Notes: generated by a model not told the origin, from the sequence alone. 64,000 bases of DNA from Billgrantia lactosivorans (GCF_003254665.1 NZ_QHGY01000003.1:248286-312285), one strand, 5' to 3'; counted from the stretch's first letter, positions 17,584 to 25,182 are shown. Program-made: numbers and translations.

Positions 17584-17916
17584 TCAGCCATTGCCATCGT
17601 TGCTGACCGTCTGTATGACCTCGAACCCCTCGAAGTTCGGCGGGCCCAGGTAGAGCCCCTCGCGCTTGCTCTGGCCGGCGTTGGCGTGGGCCTTGCGGAA
17701 CGCCTCGGAATGCGTCCAGGCTTCGAAATCCTCGCGCGAGCGCCAGATGGTGTGCGAGGCGTAGAGCACGTGGTCCTCCTTCTCGGGGCCGCGCAGCATG
17801 TGAAACTCGACGAAGCCGGGCAGGCCCTGCAGGTGGGGCTCCCGCTCCAGCCAGATCTGCTCGAACTCCTTCACTCGCTCGGGGTTGACCCGAAAACGGT
17901 TCATGGCGATGAACAC
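17584..17916 (-). CDS. IsdG/HmoA-like heme-degrading monooxygenase (ABM fold)
   Basis: About 110 aa. GTG start 17916 chosen because AAGGAG lies 7 nt upstream; the internal ATG (17904) is too far from it. The dimeric ABM fold pattern MNRFRVNPERVKEFEQIW ... GFVEFHMLRGP ... YASHTIWRSREDFEAWTHSEAFRKAH is clear. Asn6, Trp67 and His77 fall at the positions of the Asn/Trp/His triad of IsdG-type heme monooxygenases, so heme degradation is more likely than antibiotic synthesis. Also similar to general ABM proteins, so activity is inferred. Confidence 0.75.
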   Translation of the reverse strand: MFIAMNRFRVNPERVKEFEQIWLEREPHLQGLPGFVEFHMLRGPEKEDHVLYASHTIWRSREDFEAWTHSEAFRKAHANAGQSKREGLYLGPPNFEGFEVIQTVSNDGNG

Positions 17917-18037
17917 GATATTGCTCCTTGTGGTCGGGCGGCGGTTGATCACCGCAAGACGATGACACTGACGCCGACAGGGGGCAAGCATGTAAAGGCG
18001 GGTTCACCTGGCGCTTGCCTACTGGGTTGGATGGCTT

Positions 18038-18679
18038 TCAACCTCTGCCGGTCGACTCGAGAATCGCCCGGCGCAGCGCCTCGGGCGGTTGGGCGCCCGA
18101 CAGGCCGATTGAGTGATTGAAGATGAAGGTGGGCACACCGCTCACGCCCAGGCGCTGCGCCTCGTCGAGGCCCGCCTTTACCTCGGCCCGGCCCTGGTCG
18201 CTGGCGAGAAAGGCGGACATGTCGATATCCGCCAGCCCGCCGTCTCGGGCGGCCTTGGCCAGCACCGCGCCGTCACCGATGTCCTCACCCTCGACGAAGT
18301 AGCTGCGGAAGAGCGCTGCGACCACGGCCGACTGGACGCCATGCTCCCCGGCGAGCCAGATCAGCCGGTGGGCATCGAAGGTATTGGGTGTTCGCGTCAT
18401 GCGCTCGTGGTGAATCTCGATCCCCGCCTGGGCAGCGGCGGCCTCCACCTGGGCGTCGAGCGCCCGGGAGCGCTCCCACGAGCCGAACTTGGCGGTGCGG
18501 TACTCGCGCCGCGGCAGGCCCCCGGCAGGCATGTCGGGGTTGAGCTCGAAGGGGTGCCAGGCCACCGAGACACCGATCTCTCCGGGCAGTTCGGCCAGGG
18601 CGAGGTCGAGGTGGCGCTTGCCGATGAAACACCAGGGGCAGATGGCATCGGAGATCACGGTGATGTCGACGTGGGGCAT
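18038..18679 (-). CDS. DsbA family oxidoreductase, FrnE-like
   Basis: 213 aa, no signal peptide. Thioredoxin fold with helical insert and active site CPWC (C14, C17) in ISDAICPWCFIGKRHLDLAL; the cis-Pro stretch is GVSGVPTFIF. Pattern is that of FrnE, a cytoplasmic disulfide isomerase linked to oxidative stress. Start ATG 18679; divergent from the GFA gene with 124 nt between. Confidence 0.88.
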   Translation of the reverse strand: MPHVDITVISDAICPWCFIGKRHLDLALAELPGEIGVSVAWHPFELNPDMPAGGLPRREYRTAKFGSWERSRALDAQVEAAAAQAGIEIHHERMTRTPNTFDAHRLIWLAGEHGVQSAVVAALFRSYFVEGEDIGDGAVLAKAARDGGLADIDMSAFLASDQGRAEVKAGLDEAQRLGVSGVPTFIFNHSIGLSGAQPPEALRRAILESTGRG

Positions 18680-18803
18680 GGTCGCGGAACCATTGGATCG
18701 GATTCCCTCGAACCCTAGCACTTTCAGGCCGTGATTGACGCCGGTTTCAGCCATCGGGTAGCGAAAGGGGTATCGTAGGCGAAAGCCACCGGGAGAGATG
18801 ACG

Positions 18804-19202
18804 ATGCACCAGGGAAGCTGCCTGTGCGGGAAAGTGACATACGAATACCGCGGCGAGATCGATGAGGTCTCCATGTGCCACTGCCAGCAGTGCCGAAAGG
18901 CCCAGGGCTCCGCCTTCGCCGCCGTGGCACCCATCCGCTCGGCCGAGTTTCGCATCACCCGGGGCGCGGAGCACCTCAAGGAGTATCGCGCCACGCCGAA
19001 CAAGGCGCGGGTATTCTGCAGCGAGTGTGGCAGCCCGCTCTACAGCGCCCGCGACGACCTTCCCGACGCCAAGCGGCTGCGCCTGGGCACCCTGGATACG
19101 CCGATAGCGCCCGGCAAGCGCTACCACGCCTGGGTCTCGTCCAAGGCCGAGTGGTTCGAACTGGCCGATGAGCTACCCAGGTTTCCCGAGTCCGCGCGTT
19201 GA
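18804..19202 (+). CDS. GFA family protein (glutathione-dependent formaldehyde-activating enzyme-like, Zn-binding)
   Basis: About 132 aa. Zinc ligands visible: GSCLCGKVTY, CHCQQCRK and FCSECGSPLYS, the full GFA/Mss4-like set. ATG 18804 is 8 nt after GGGAG; ATG 18798 is only 2 nt from it. Most members of the family have no proven activity, so a formaldehyde role is not claimed. Confidence 0.87.
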   Translation: MHQGSCLCGKVTYEYRGEIDEVSMCHCQQCRKAQGSAFAAVAPIRSAEFRITRGAEHLKEYRATPNKARVFCSECGSPLYSARDDLPDAKRLRLGTLDTPIAPGKRYHAWVSSKAEWFELADELPRFPESAR

Positions 19203-19254
19203 GTGATCGGGCCCGGCACAAGAAGGGCACCGAGTAGGGAAAAGCGGAGAGAGA

Positions 19255-19280
19255 AGAGAACAAGAGCAGAGAACAAGAGC
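19255..19280 (+). repeat. Two 13-nt tandem purine-rich repeats before DUF6544 gene
   Basis: AGAGAACAAGAGC occurs twice head-to-tail, followed by a partial third copy (AGAGC). It lies in the leader of the DUF6544 gene, 20 nt upstream of its start codon, next to the ribosome site AGGAG. Confidence 0.7.
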
Positions 19281-19299
19281 AGAGCGCAGGAGAGACCGG

Positions 19300-20154
19300 A
19301 TGGCGTACCTGGCAACGGCGGTGGGTCTGCTGCTGGTAGCGGCACTGGCCATGCAGGCGTGGCGCCTGACCGACAACCGCGCGATGGAGAGGGCCTGGGT
19401 CTGGCTGCAATCCCAGGCGCCCGCCAGCGTCGAAGCGTTCGACCCCGCCATGGTGGAAGGCCTGCCCGACGCCGCCCGGCGCTACTTCCGCTACACCATC
19501 GCCCCGGGCACGCCGCTTCACGTCGTCAGTGAAATACAGATGACAGGCGAGATCGGCCTGGGTAGCAAGGAAGCACCCGGCTACCGTCCCATGCAGGCAC
19601 GCCAGATACTCGCGCCACCACACGGCTTCATCTGGCACCTCGAACGGGCCGGCGCCGGCCTCATGCAGATGAGCGGCTCGGATGGCATGGCGAACGGCCA
19701 CTCCTGGACGCGCTTCTGGCTCAACGGCACGTTGCCCGTCGCCAGGGCCGGGGGCGACGACAACCACCTGCGCGCCTCGTTTGGGCGAGCCGTGGCGGAA
19801 GCCGCCTTCTGGGCCCCGGCAGCGCTGCTGCCCCAGCACGGAGTGCGCTGGGAAGAGACCGGCGAGCCCAGCCTGGCACGCGCGTTCGTCACCCACGGCT
19901 CCCTGGAACAAGCGATAGAGATCGCCGTGGCCGAAAACGGCCAACCGCGCTGGGTACAGTTCCAGCGCTGGAGCAACGCCAACCCCGAGAAAGAGTGGCG
20001 ACTCCAGCCCTTCGGCGGCTATCTCGACGACTTCCGTAACTTCGAAGGCTTCACCCTGCCCACCAAGGTCGACGGCGGCAACCACTTCGGCACGGAGGCG
20101 TACTTTCCATTCTTTCGGGTGAGGGTGGGGGAGGTGCGGTTTTCGGTGCCGTAG
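19300..20154 (+). CDS. DUF6544 family protein (possible membrane anchor)
   Basis: 284 aa. One N-terminal hydrophobic helix (AYLATAVGLLLVAALAMQAW), then a soluble domain with LPDAARRYFRYTIAPG, SGSDGMANGHSWTRFWLNG and FPFFRVRVGEVRF, features of the DUF6544 family. Function unknown. A degraded piece of a paralogue is found at 22608-22738. ATG 19300 has AGGAG upstream. Confidence 0.75.
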   Translation: MAYLATAVGLLLVAALAMQAWRLTDNRAMERAWVWLQSQAPASVEAFDPAMVEGLPDAARRYFRYTIAPGTPLHVVSEIQMTGEIGLGSKEAPGYRPMQARQILAPPHGFIWHLERAGAGLMQMSGSDGMANGHSWTRFWLNGTLPVARAGGDDNHLRASFGRAVAEAAFWAPAALLPQHGVRWEETGEPSLARAFVTHGSLEQAIEIAVAENGQPRWVQFQRWSNANPEKEWRLQPFGGYLDDFRNFEGFTLPTKVDGGNHFGTEAYFPFFRVRVGEVRFSVP

Positions 20155-20166
20155 CGCTCAATGGCA

Positions 20167-20487
20167 CTAGGCAAGATCAGCGAGATGCTCGAGGGTTTCA
20201 GGATACTTCTGGACGAGCCGGATGAGTGTCATGGCCTGGGCATTGGGCTTGGCGCGGCCTTGCTCCCAATTCTCCAGCGTCCTTGGGTTGGTGCGGAGGT
20301 ACATGGCGAAAACCGGGCGGGACATATGCAGTCGCTCCCGCAGCTCGATGAGTTCGCTGGCTGTGACGTCGGGAACCTCTGCCAGCTCTACGGAGTGGGA
20401 GCGCAGCGTGCGCTTGCCTTGGCGCTCATCTGCCAATGCATCGAAGCCCTCGATGAGTTCGTCAAAGATGTTACGGCCCATGGTCAT
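20167..20487 (-). CDS. XRE-type antitoxin (HigA/NadS-like), partner toxin broken
   Basis: 106 aa. C-terminal HTH: ELIELRERLHMSRPVFAMYLRTNPRTLENWEQGRAKPN, the form seen in antitoxins of RelE/HigB-type pairs in which the toxin gene comes first. Start ATG overlaps the toxin stop (ATGA at 20484-20487). The reading frame is intact. It probably still binds the operator at 20679-20693 and may act as a lone repressor. Confidence 0.82.
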   Translation of the reverse strand: MTMGRNIFDELIEGFDALADERQGKRTLRSHSVELAEVPDVTASELIELRERLHMSRPVFAMYLRTNPRTLENWEQGRAKPNAQAMTLIRLVQKYPETLEHLADLA

Positions 20488-20672
20488 GGCCTCGCGTTGA
20501 TTTCCGCATCCAGCAGCTGTCTCAGGGTCTTTCGCAGCCTCCCCCCTTGGATGACATCACCGGCCCCAGGGTTCTGAAGCAAGAAATTCTGGCAGGCACG
20601 AAAGGCGGCGTCATCGAAGTAGGTGGATCGGTGCCGCTCGAAGGGTGGCAGTTCGAGAAACGTTGCTTTGAT
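20484..20672 (-). pseudogene. RelE/HigB-type toxin remnant with internal in-frame deletion
   Basis: About 62 codons remain. The N-terminal part, KATFLELPPFERHR then YFDDAAFRACQNFLLQNPGAGDVIQG, and the C-terminal end, LRQLLDAEINARP, are typical of the family, but the two halves are joined directly after GGRLRK. Around 45-50 residues of the core beta sheet with the expected catalytic Arg/Lys/Tyr residues are absent. The expected start codon position reads ATC; the only in-frame upstream start is TTG 20723, which is also part of a TTGACA promoter hexamer. Almost certainly inactive. Confidence 0.75.
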
Positions 20673-20678
20673 GCGATG

Positions 20679-20723
20679 TACGCAGATTGCGTATATTTTT
20701 GCTGCAGCGCCAAGCCATGTCAA
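20679..20723 (-). promoter_or_regulatory. Promoter/operator of the toxin-antitoxin remnant
   Basis: Perfect inverted repeat TACGCA-3 nt-TGCGTA at 20679-20693, directly downstream of an AT-rich run (minus strand AAAAATATA) and a TTGACA hexamer (20723-20718). Placement just before the toxin start is typical of autoregulated type II toxin-antitoxin operons. Confidence 0.6.
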
Positions 20724-20734
20724 ACGCCCTGGTG

Positions 20735-20770
20735 TGGCAACCTATCCTACGAGCAGGCCCTAGGTTGCCA
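20735..20770. repeat. 10-bp inverted repeat with 16-nt spacer
   Basis: TGGCAACCTA (20735-20744) and TAGGTTGCCA (20761-20770) are exact reverse complements. Lies in the gap between the divergent toxin remnant and the mntA-hepT pair. Could be an operator, a transcript hairpin or a trace of a lost mobile element. Confidence 0.65.
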
Positions 20771-20845
20771 CCCATGCTAGGCTAGGCCATGGGCTGCCAT
20801 CGTTATCGGGTTGCCGAAGGCTCAACGTTGCTGAGGTAGCGCAAA

Positions 20846-21136
20846 ATGAACAGAACCGAGACGTTACAGCTGTTGCGAGAACACCTACCGTCGCTATCCA
20901 GTGAGTATGGCGTTACCTCGTTGGCACTTTTTGGTTCCATGTCGCGCGATGAGGCTCGCGACGACAGCGATATCGATATCCTGGTGAGCTTTGAGGGCCC
21001 GGCTACCTCGGCGCGTTATTTCGGTGTGCAGTTCTACCTGGAGGATCTGTTGGGCCATCCGGTAGATCTAGTGACCGATAAGGCGCTACGTCCCGAGCTT
21101 AGACCCCATGTGGAGCGTGAGGCAGTGCGTGTCTGA
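20846..21136 (+). CDS. mntA: MntA-type nucleotidyltransferase antitoxin
   Basis: 96 aa. Minimal nucleotidyltransferase with LALFGSMSRDEARDDSDIDILV, the GSx(10)DxD signature of MntA proteins. In this family the protein transfers AMP to a Tyr of HepT and so silences its RNase. Overlaps the hepT start. Located at the edge of the accessory island. Confidence 0.87.
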   Translation: MNRTETLQLLREHLPSLSSEYGVTSLALFGSMSRDEARDDSDIDILVSFEGPATSARYFGVQFYLEDLLGHPVDLVTDKALRPELRPHVEREAVRV

Positions 21137-21491
21137 TTCTCGTCTCAAGCGCGAATGGCGCTTCTATATCGATGACATGATCGGTTTTGCTGAGAAGGTC
21201 CTGTCCTATACTGATGGCTTGGATCAGGATAGCTTCACCGTGCATGACCTTACCTACGACGCCACACTGCGAAATCTCGAGCTGATCGGCGAAGCGGCAA
21301 CCCGTATTCCACTTACGGTTCGTCAGCAGTATCCGGACATTCCCTGGCGGATGATCATCGCTACCAGGAATCGCTTGATCCATGCCTATCTTGGGATTGA
21401 CGACGATACCGTATGGAGCATCATCCAGGACAATATTCCCGAATTATTGGAACAGCTACGTGAAGTCAAAAAACCGAAAGAAGCCGAATAG
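21129..21491 (+). CDS. hepT: HepT-like ribonuclease toxin (HEPN domain)
   Basis: About 120 aa. HEPN fold with the catalytic RX4HXY motif intact: R80-NRLI-H85-A-Y87, the Tyr being the AMPylation target. GTG 21129 chosen, 7 nt after GAGG and overlapping the mntA stop by 8 nt; the longer start at 21108 is less likely. With mntA it forms a complete type VII toxin-antitoxin pair, in contrast to the decayed pair at 62280-63102. Confidence 0.87.
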   Translation: MSDSRLKREWRFYIDDMIGFAEKVLSYTDGLDQDSFTVHDLTYDATLRNLELIGEAATRIPLTVRQQYPDIPWRMIIATRNRLIHAYLGIDDDTVWSIIQDNIPELLEQLREVKKPKEAE

Positions 21492-21670
21492 CAGTGTAGT
21501 GCCTACTGCTCCATATACCGCGCTGCTTGATCGTCATGCATGGCGTCGGTCTATCTCGTTTTTTCGGTACCCTTTCCTCCCGACTCCGCTTTTCTGAGGT
21601 TCAGGCTTATGCCTGGCGCAATACGGATCCGCTGACGAAATCGAAGTGCCATCCTCCGCTCCCTCTCTTG

Positions 21671-22480
21671 TCACTTGTTGTTGTTGTTTTCAGCCTGCTC
21701 CCGACGTTTCTGCATGGCATCGCTGAAAGCAGCAGCCAGGATGCCGGTCGGCATGGCGATCATGCCGATGCCGACGATGGCGGTCAGGCCCGCAAACAGC
21801 TGCCCAGCCGCGGTCACCGGGGTCACGTCCCCATAACCCACCGTGGTGAGTGTGGCCACGCTCCACCAGAGTGCCCTGGGAATGCTCCCGAAGGCCTCGG
21901 GCTGATGGCTGGCTTCCAGGACATAGATCACGCTGCTGGTGACGATCAGCAACGCCACAGCCACCATCAGACTCACCGTGAGTTCGTAGCGTCGCCCGCG
22001 CACTGCCTGGTAGAGATCGCCAATCGCGTTGGAGAAGTGCCCCAGGCGCGCGAGCCTGAGCAGCCGTATCAGTTTGAGCAGACGTAACGCAAAGGCGTTG
22101 ACTGCCCCCATGGTCAGGAAGAAAGGCAAGATAGCGAGCAGGTCGAAGATCGCCCATGGGCTAACCATGAAGCGCAGGCGCCCAGCCAGCCCGCGATAGC
22201 GGGGATCTTCGCCAGCCGCAATCACGCGCGCGACGTACTCGACCAGAAAAGCCAAGGCCAGCACTGCCTCTGCGGTGACGAAGAGGCTAGGCGCAAGCGC
22301 TCGGACTACCGGCTCCGTCTCCAGAATGGTCAGTGCAGTCGCGAGGATTATCAGGCCAGCGATGAAGCGGTTGATGATCGACAGCCCAGGGGCTTGGCGA
22401 GCGGTGGGCTCGAGCATTAGGTAAAGGCGGCGGCGCCAACCGGCATAGGGGCTGGCCTTCTGGCTATCCAATGGCTGCAT
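21671..22480 (-). CDS. Voltage-gated-type potassium channel
   Basis: 269 aa. Six-helix ion-channel pattern: S4 helix with regularly spaced Arg/Lys (LRLLKLIRLLRLARLG) and pore filter TTVGYGD at about residues 212-218, followed by the inner helix GLTAIVGIGMIAMPTGILAAAF. Short C-terminus (AENNNNK) without a ligand domain. Could set membrane potential or ion balance in a halophile; its place in a toxin/defence cluster may be chance. Confidence 0.88.
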   Translation of the reverse strand: MQPLDSQKASPYAGWRRRLYLMLEPTARQAPGLSIINRFIAGLIILATALTILETEPVVRALAPSLFVTAEAVLALAFLVEYVARVIAAGEDPRYRGLAGRLRFMVSPWAIFDLLAILPFFLTMGAVNAFALRLLKLIRLLRLARLGHFSNAIGDLYQAVRGRRYELTVSLMVAVALLIVTSSVIYVLEASHQPEAFGSIPRALWWSVATLTTVGYGDVTPVTAAGQLFAGLTAIVGIGMIAMPTGILAAAFSDAMQKRREQAENNNNK

Positions 22481-22538
22481 GCATCCCCCTATCCCATCGC
22501 CAGCTGATCAGTACACGATTCTCAGACCCATTGCCCAA

Positions 22539-22580
22539 GCGAATGGGGATCGCAGCATTATTAGCATAATGCTCATTCGC
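22539..22580. repeat. Nested inverted repeat (structured non-coding element)
   Basis: Inner arms AGCATTAT / ATAATGCT (22554-22561, 22566-22573) around TAGC, and outer arms GCGAATG / CATTCGC (22539-22545, 22574-22580), with an 8-nt bulge on the left side. It lies 59 nt upstream of the channel gene and just before the DUF6544 remnant. Role unknown. Confidence 0.6.
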
Positions 22581-22607
22581 AAGGATTGGCGCTATGCCAA
22601 CGCTTCC

Positions 22608-22738
22608 TCCGGGCCCTCTGCGGCTCGGACCGCATGGCGGAAGGCCGCTCTTGGACGCGCTTCTGGAGCAGCAGCACGTTTCCTGCCGCCAGGGGGGGCG
22701 ACGATAATCACTTGGCTCGACCATTGGTCGGTCCGTTG
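22608..22738 (+). pseudogene. Fragment of a DUF6544 paralogue
   Basis: The translation runs SDRMAEGRSWTRFW then FPAARGGDDNHL, closely matching SDGMANGHSWTRFW and LPVARAGGDDNHL of the intact gene at 19300-20154. Homology covers about 35 codons with a one-codon gap and stops abruptly on both sides. No start or stop context, so it is a relic. Confidence 0.7.
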
Positions 22739-23052
22739 ATCCTGCGCATGGGAAAAGCCATGCCCCAGTGCTAGGCTGAAACGCAAAGATACATAACGAC
22801 ACAGCCGTACGCACAGGGACAGCACATGATTAGGGAAGCCATCGAGACTCGTATGACGCTTCAGCCGCTTGACCGTCCAGCGCAGGTTATGCAGTGCCGT
22901 ATACATCCACCACTATCTAGCTTCGCGAGTACGGTTACCGTCAAGCTGGCCGGTATCGACCCTAAGCGGACAGCCGGCAAAGGCAGCATGTATGTTCATC
23001 CTTGTTATGTGGCATGCGTGGTGACTGGTGCTATACGGTCTAATATGGTCAT
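22739..23052. other. Gene-free stretch before the AIPR unit
   Basis: About 310 nt with lower GC than the chromosome. Short ORFs on both strands have no recognisable content, biased codons or ribosome sites. No clear repeat or RNA gene was seen here. It probably marks the left border of the acquired AIPR segment and may hold its promoter. Confidence 0.5.
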
Positions 23053-23069
23053 CTGTTATTAACAGGAGG
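23053..23069 (+). promoter_or_regulatory. Inverted repeat overlapping a strong Shine-Dalgarno
   Basis: CTGTTA-T-TAACAG (23053-23065) runs directly into AGGAGG (23064-23069), which is 6 nt before the ATG of the 22-codon ORF. A protein bound at the repeat could control initiation of this transcript or its translation. Confidence 0.5.
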
Positions 23070-23075
23070 CGGACA

Positions 23076-23144
23076 ATGCCTAGTCCTGGAAACACGAAAA
23101 TCACAGCGAAATTTATAATCGACGAAAATGAAGAAGGCCAATGA
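23076..23144 (+). CDS. 22-aa ORF translationally coupled to the AIPR gene
   Basis: Encodes MPSPGNTKITAKFIIDENEE followed by GQ and a stop. It has a perfect AGGAGG at ideal spacing, better than that of the AIPR gene, and its stop overlaps the AIPR start as ATGA (23141-23144). It may be a leader peptide, a tiny partner protein or the shortened end of a former upstream gene. Not recognised as any known family. Confidence 0.55.
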   Translation: MPSPGNTKITAKFIIDENEEGQ

Positions 23145-24832
23145 AAGTTAACTATCTCAACTATAACTCTTTCTCCCAGCGCGAACTAAAACCTTATGAG
23201 AAGCGGGCTCCCGACTTTTCTGGCCGGTTTGTTAGATGGTTCTTGGAGAACATATATCGACTGGAAGAAATTGATGCCGATGATGCCTGTGTGGATGATA
23301 AGCACGATAAGGGTGTAGACGCCATCTATGTCGACGATGTTTCCGAAACCGTCTATATAATTCAGGCGAAAACGAAGACTAAGGACGACGCTGAGTTTGG
23401 CGATACTGACATTAAAGAGTTCTACGGAACTCTCCAGCAATTCGACAGCAAAGAAAAAATTGACGAAGTTTATAACGAGACTAAAAACGATAGACTTAAG
23501 AAGACCATCGCCAGAACGCGCCTTTCCTCCAAGGTAAATAGCGGATACGACGTGCTCGGTGTTTTCATAAGCAATGCGCGAGCAAACGACGATGCAAAAG
23601 CAATTCTCGCCAAACTGGCAAAAATCGAACTCTTTGATGCGGATGCGATCGCTAATGAGTACGTCGATTTGGATGTAGATGGTGGTATAAAGGGCAGATA
23701 TTATTTCGACGTTTCTGACTCTCATGTCATCGAATATGACGCCGGAGGGGCCGCTGCCCGACTGTTTTTGGCCCCAGCCCTCAATCTGCTCAAAATGAAC
23801 GGAATCGCAGATGGAACTCTATTCGAGCAGAACGTTCGGCTGGCTCTTGGAAACACCAAGGTCAACAAAGGGCTGAGGCAGAGCATAAGGGAAAAAAGCG
23901 AGCACAAGAATTTTCCGCTGTATCACAACGGAATCAATGTGCTGTGCAAGGAGATAGTTTCCGAATCGGAGGAGCGTATCGAGGTTGAGGACTACGTTGT
24001 GGTCAACGGCGCACAAAGCCTATCTTCGTTGGCGTCTGAGAGGTCGAAGATCACAGATGATCTCAAAATTTTGGTGAAGCTAATAGAAACAAAGGATGAC
24101 CTGGTTCTTTCCCAGCGGATTACCAAGAACAGCAACAACCAAAACGCGATAAAAGCGCGTGATTTAAAATCCAATCACAATATTCAGCGACGACTTAAAG
24201 CTGAAGTTAGTGTCATTAGCAATGACACTATTGCGTATGAGATTAAGCAAGGGGAGGCTAACAAGGGCAAGACAGTTCTTAAAAACGAGTCCGCCGGCCT
24301 GATTTTATTAGCGATGGATCTTGCACAACCATGGAGCTGTCACCAGAAATACAAGGTGATGGATGACCTTCACTCCAATATATTCGGTAGGCCTGAGGTC
24401 ACTGGTGCGAGGATTGTAGGCTATTGGGAGTGCTTCAAGTCGGTTGAGTCGGCGCTTGATGCTATTGAGGATAAACATTTTGCTTATTACAATCTTACGA
24501 AATACTTCTTGGCCTATGCAGTTGTCAGTCTGATTAGAACGGAATCAAAGGGCGTGGCAATGTTAAATAATATGGAAGGGGTCATCAGGTCTGGACGGCA
24601 AACAGAGCTTTTCGACCTCTTTGGTTCCCTCGCGAAGTCACTTGCCTTCGATCTCAATGCTGAAATTGTAGACGAGGATGCGGAGTCGTTTGACTATAAG
24701 AATGAACTCAAAAGTCCGACTTGGTGCAAAAAGACTTCAGCAAGATTGGTCGCACAGTACTCTAAAGACGTAATGCGGAAAAAGGCTGATCCCATTAGTG
24801 CCCTTTGTTCGGACCTTGCGAGAGCAATTTGA
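23141..24832 (+). CDS. AIPR (abortive infection phage resistance) family protein
   Basis: 563 aa. N-terminal region looks like a PD-(D/E)XK nuclease: acidic residues around E42-D48, then DKGVDAIYVDD (D56, D60) and IIQAK (Q75, K77). The middle and C-terminal part carry the AIPR signatures YHNGINVLCKEI and VVNGAQSLSSLAS. Members are linked to phage exclusion and to restriction-associated loci, acting as single-gene systems. Base composition is clearly lower in GC than the surroundings and codon use is different, indicating recent transfer. ATG 23141 follows AAGAAGG. Mode of action is inferred only. Confidence 0.85.
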   Translation: MKVNYLNYNSFSQRELKPYEKRAPDFSGRFVRWFLENIYRLEEIDADDACVDDKHDKGVDAIYVDDVSETVYIIQAKTKTKDDAEFGDTDIKEFYGTLQQFDSKEKIDEVYNETKNDRLKKTIARTRLSSKVNSGYDVLGVFISNARANDDAKAILAKLAKIELFDADAIANEYVDLDVDGGIKGRYYFDVSDSHVIEYDAGGAAARLFLAPALNLLKMNGIADGTLFEQNVRLALGNTKVNKGLRQSIREKSEHKNFPLYHNGINVLCKEIVSESEERIEVEDYVVVNGAQSLSSLASERSKITDDLKILVKLIETKDDLVLSQRITKNSNNQNAIKARDLKSNHNIQRRLKAEVSVISNDTIAYEIKQGEANKGKTVLKNESAGLILLAMDLAQPWSCHQKYKVMDDLHSNIFGRPEVTGARIVGYWECFKSVESALDAIEDKHFAYYNLTKYFLAYAVVSLIRTESKGVAMLNNMEGVIRSGRQTELFDLFGSLAKSLAFDLNAEIVDEDAESFDYKNELKSPTWCKKTSARLVAQYSKDVMRKKADPISALCSDLARAI

Positions 24833-25026
24833 GACACCTGCATTGGCCTAAAGGCTTATTTGGTCGAGCGAGGTTGATTTGAGCCCGGATCAAGCGCTGT
24901 ATAACCAGTCGCGTCACTCGGACACACTAAAGTACGCCGGCGCGCTCTGGCGTTATACCAAGAAAGCCTAAAATGTCCGCTCATGGCCGATAGCCGACAT
25001 CACCAGTAGTGGCGATATCGGCTTTT

Positions 25027-25176
25027 CTACAACCTTCCCAACCCACTCACCCTCACCACCTCTCTCGTCACCGCCTCATCCAGCATCCCGCGCCCCGTCT
25101 CTACCAGCGTGAGCCAGTCCCTTGCACGCGTGATGCCGGTGTAGACCAGCTCCAGCGTGAGGATGGGATTGGGGGT
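25027..25176 (-). pseudogene. recD: Duplicated 3' end of recD
   Basis: About 50 codons (NTPNPIL, ELVYTGITRARDW, LTLVETGRGMLDEAVTREVV, RVSGLGRL) match the last codons of intact recD (26044-28401) in the same orientation, with scattered silent and amino-acid changes. The homology begins abruptly at the edge of a hairpin (25183-25210) and ends at the stop. No start codon context. It marks one boundary of a segment that contains the PAP2 gene. Confidence 0.85.
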
Positions 25177-25182
25177 GTTGGC

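Noticed and set aside
22826..23062. Possible small genes in the gap before the AIPR unit
   Set aside because: No ribosome site, no family match and overlapping candidates on both strands; only the 22-codon ORF has real initiation signals.
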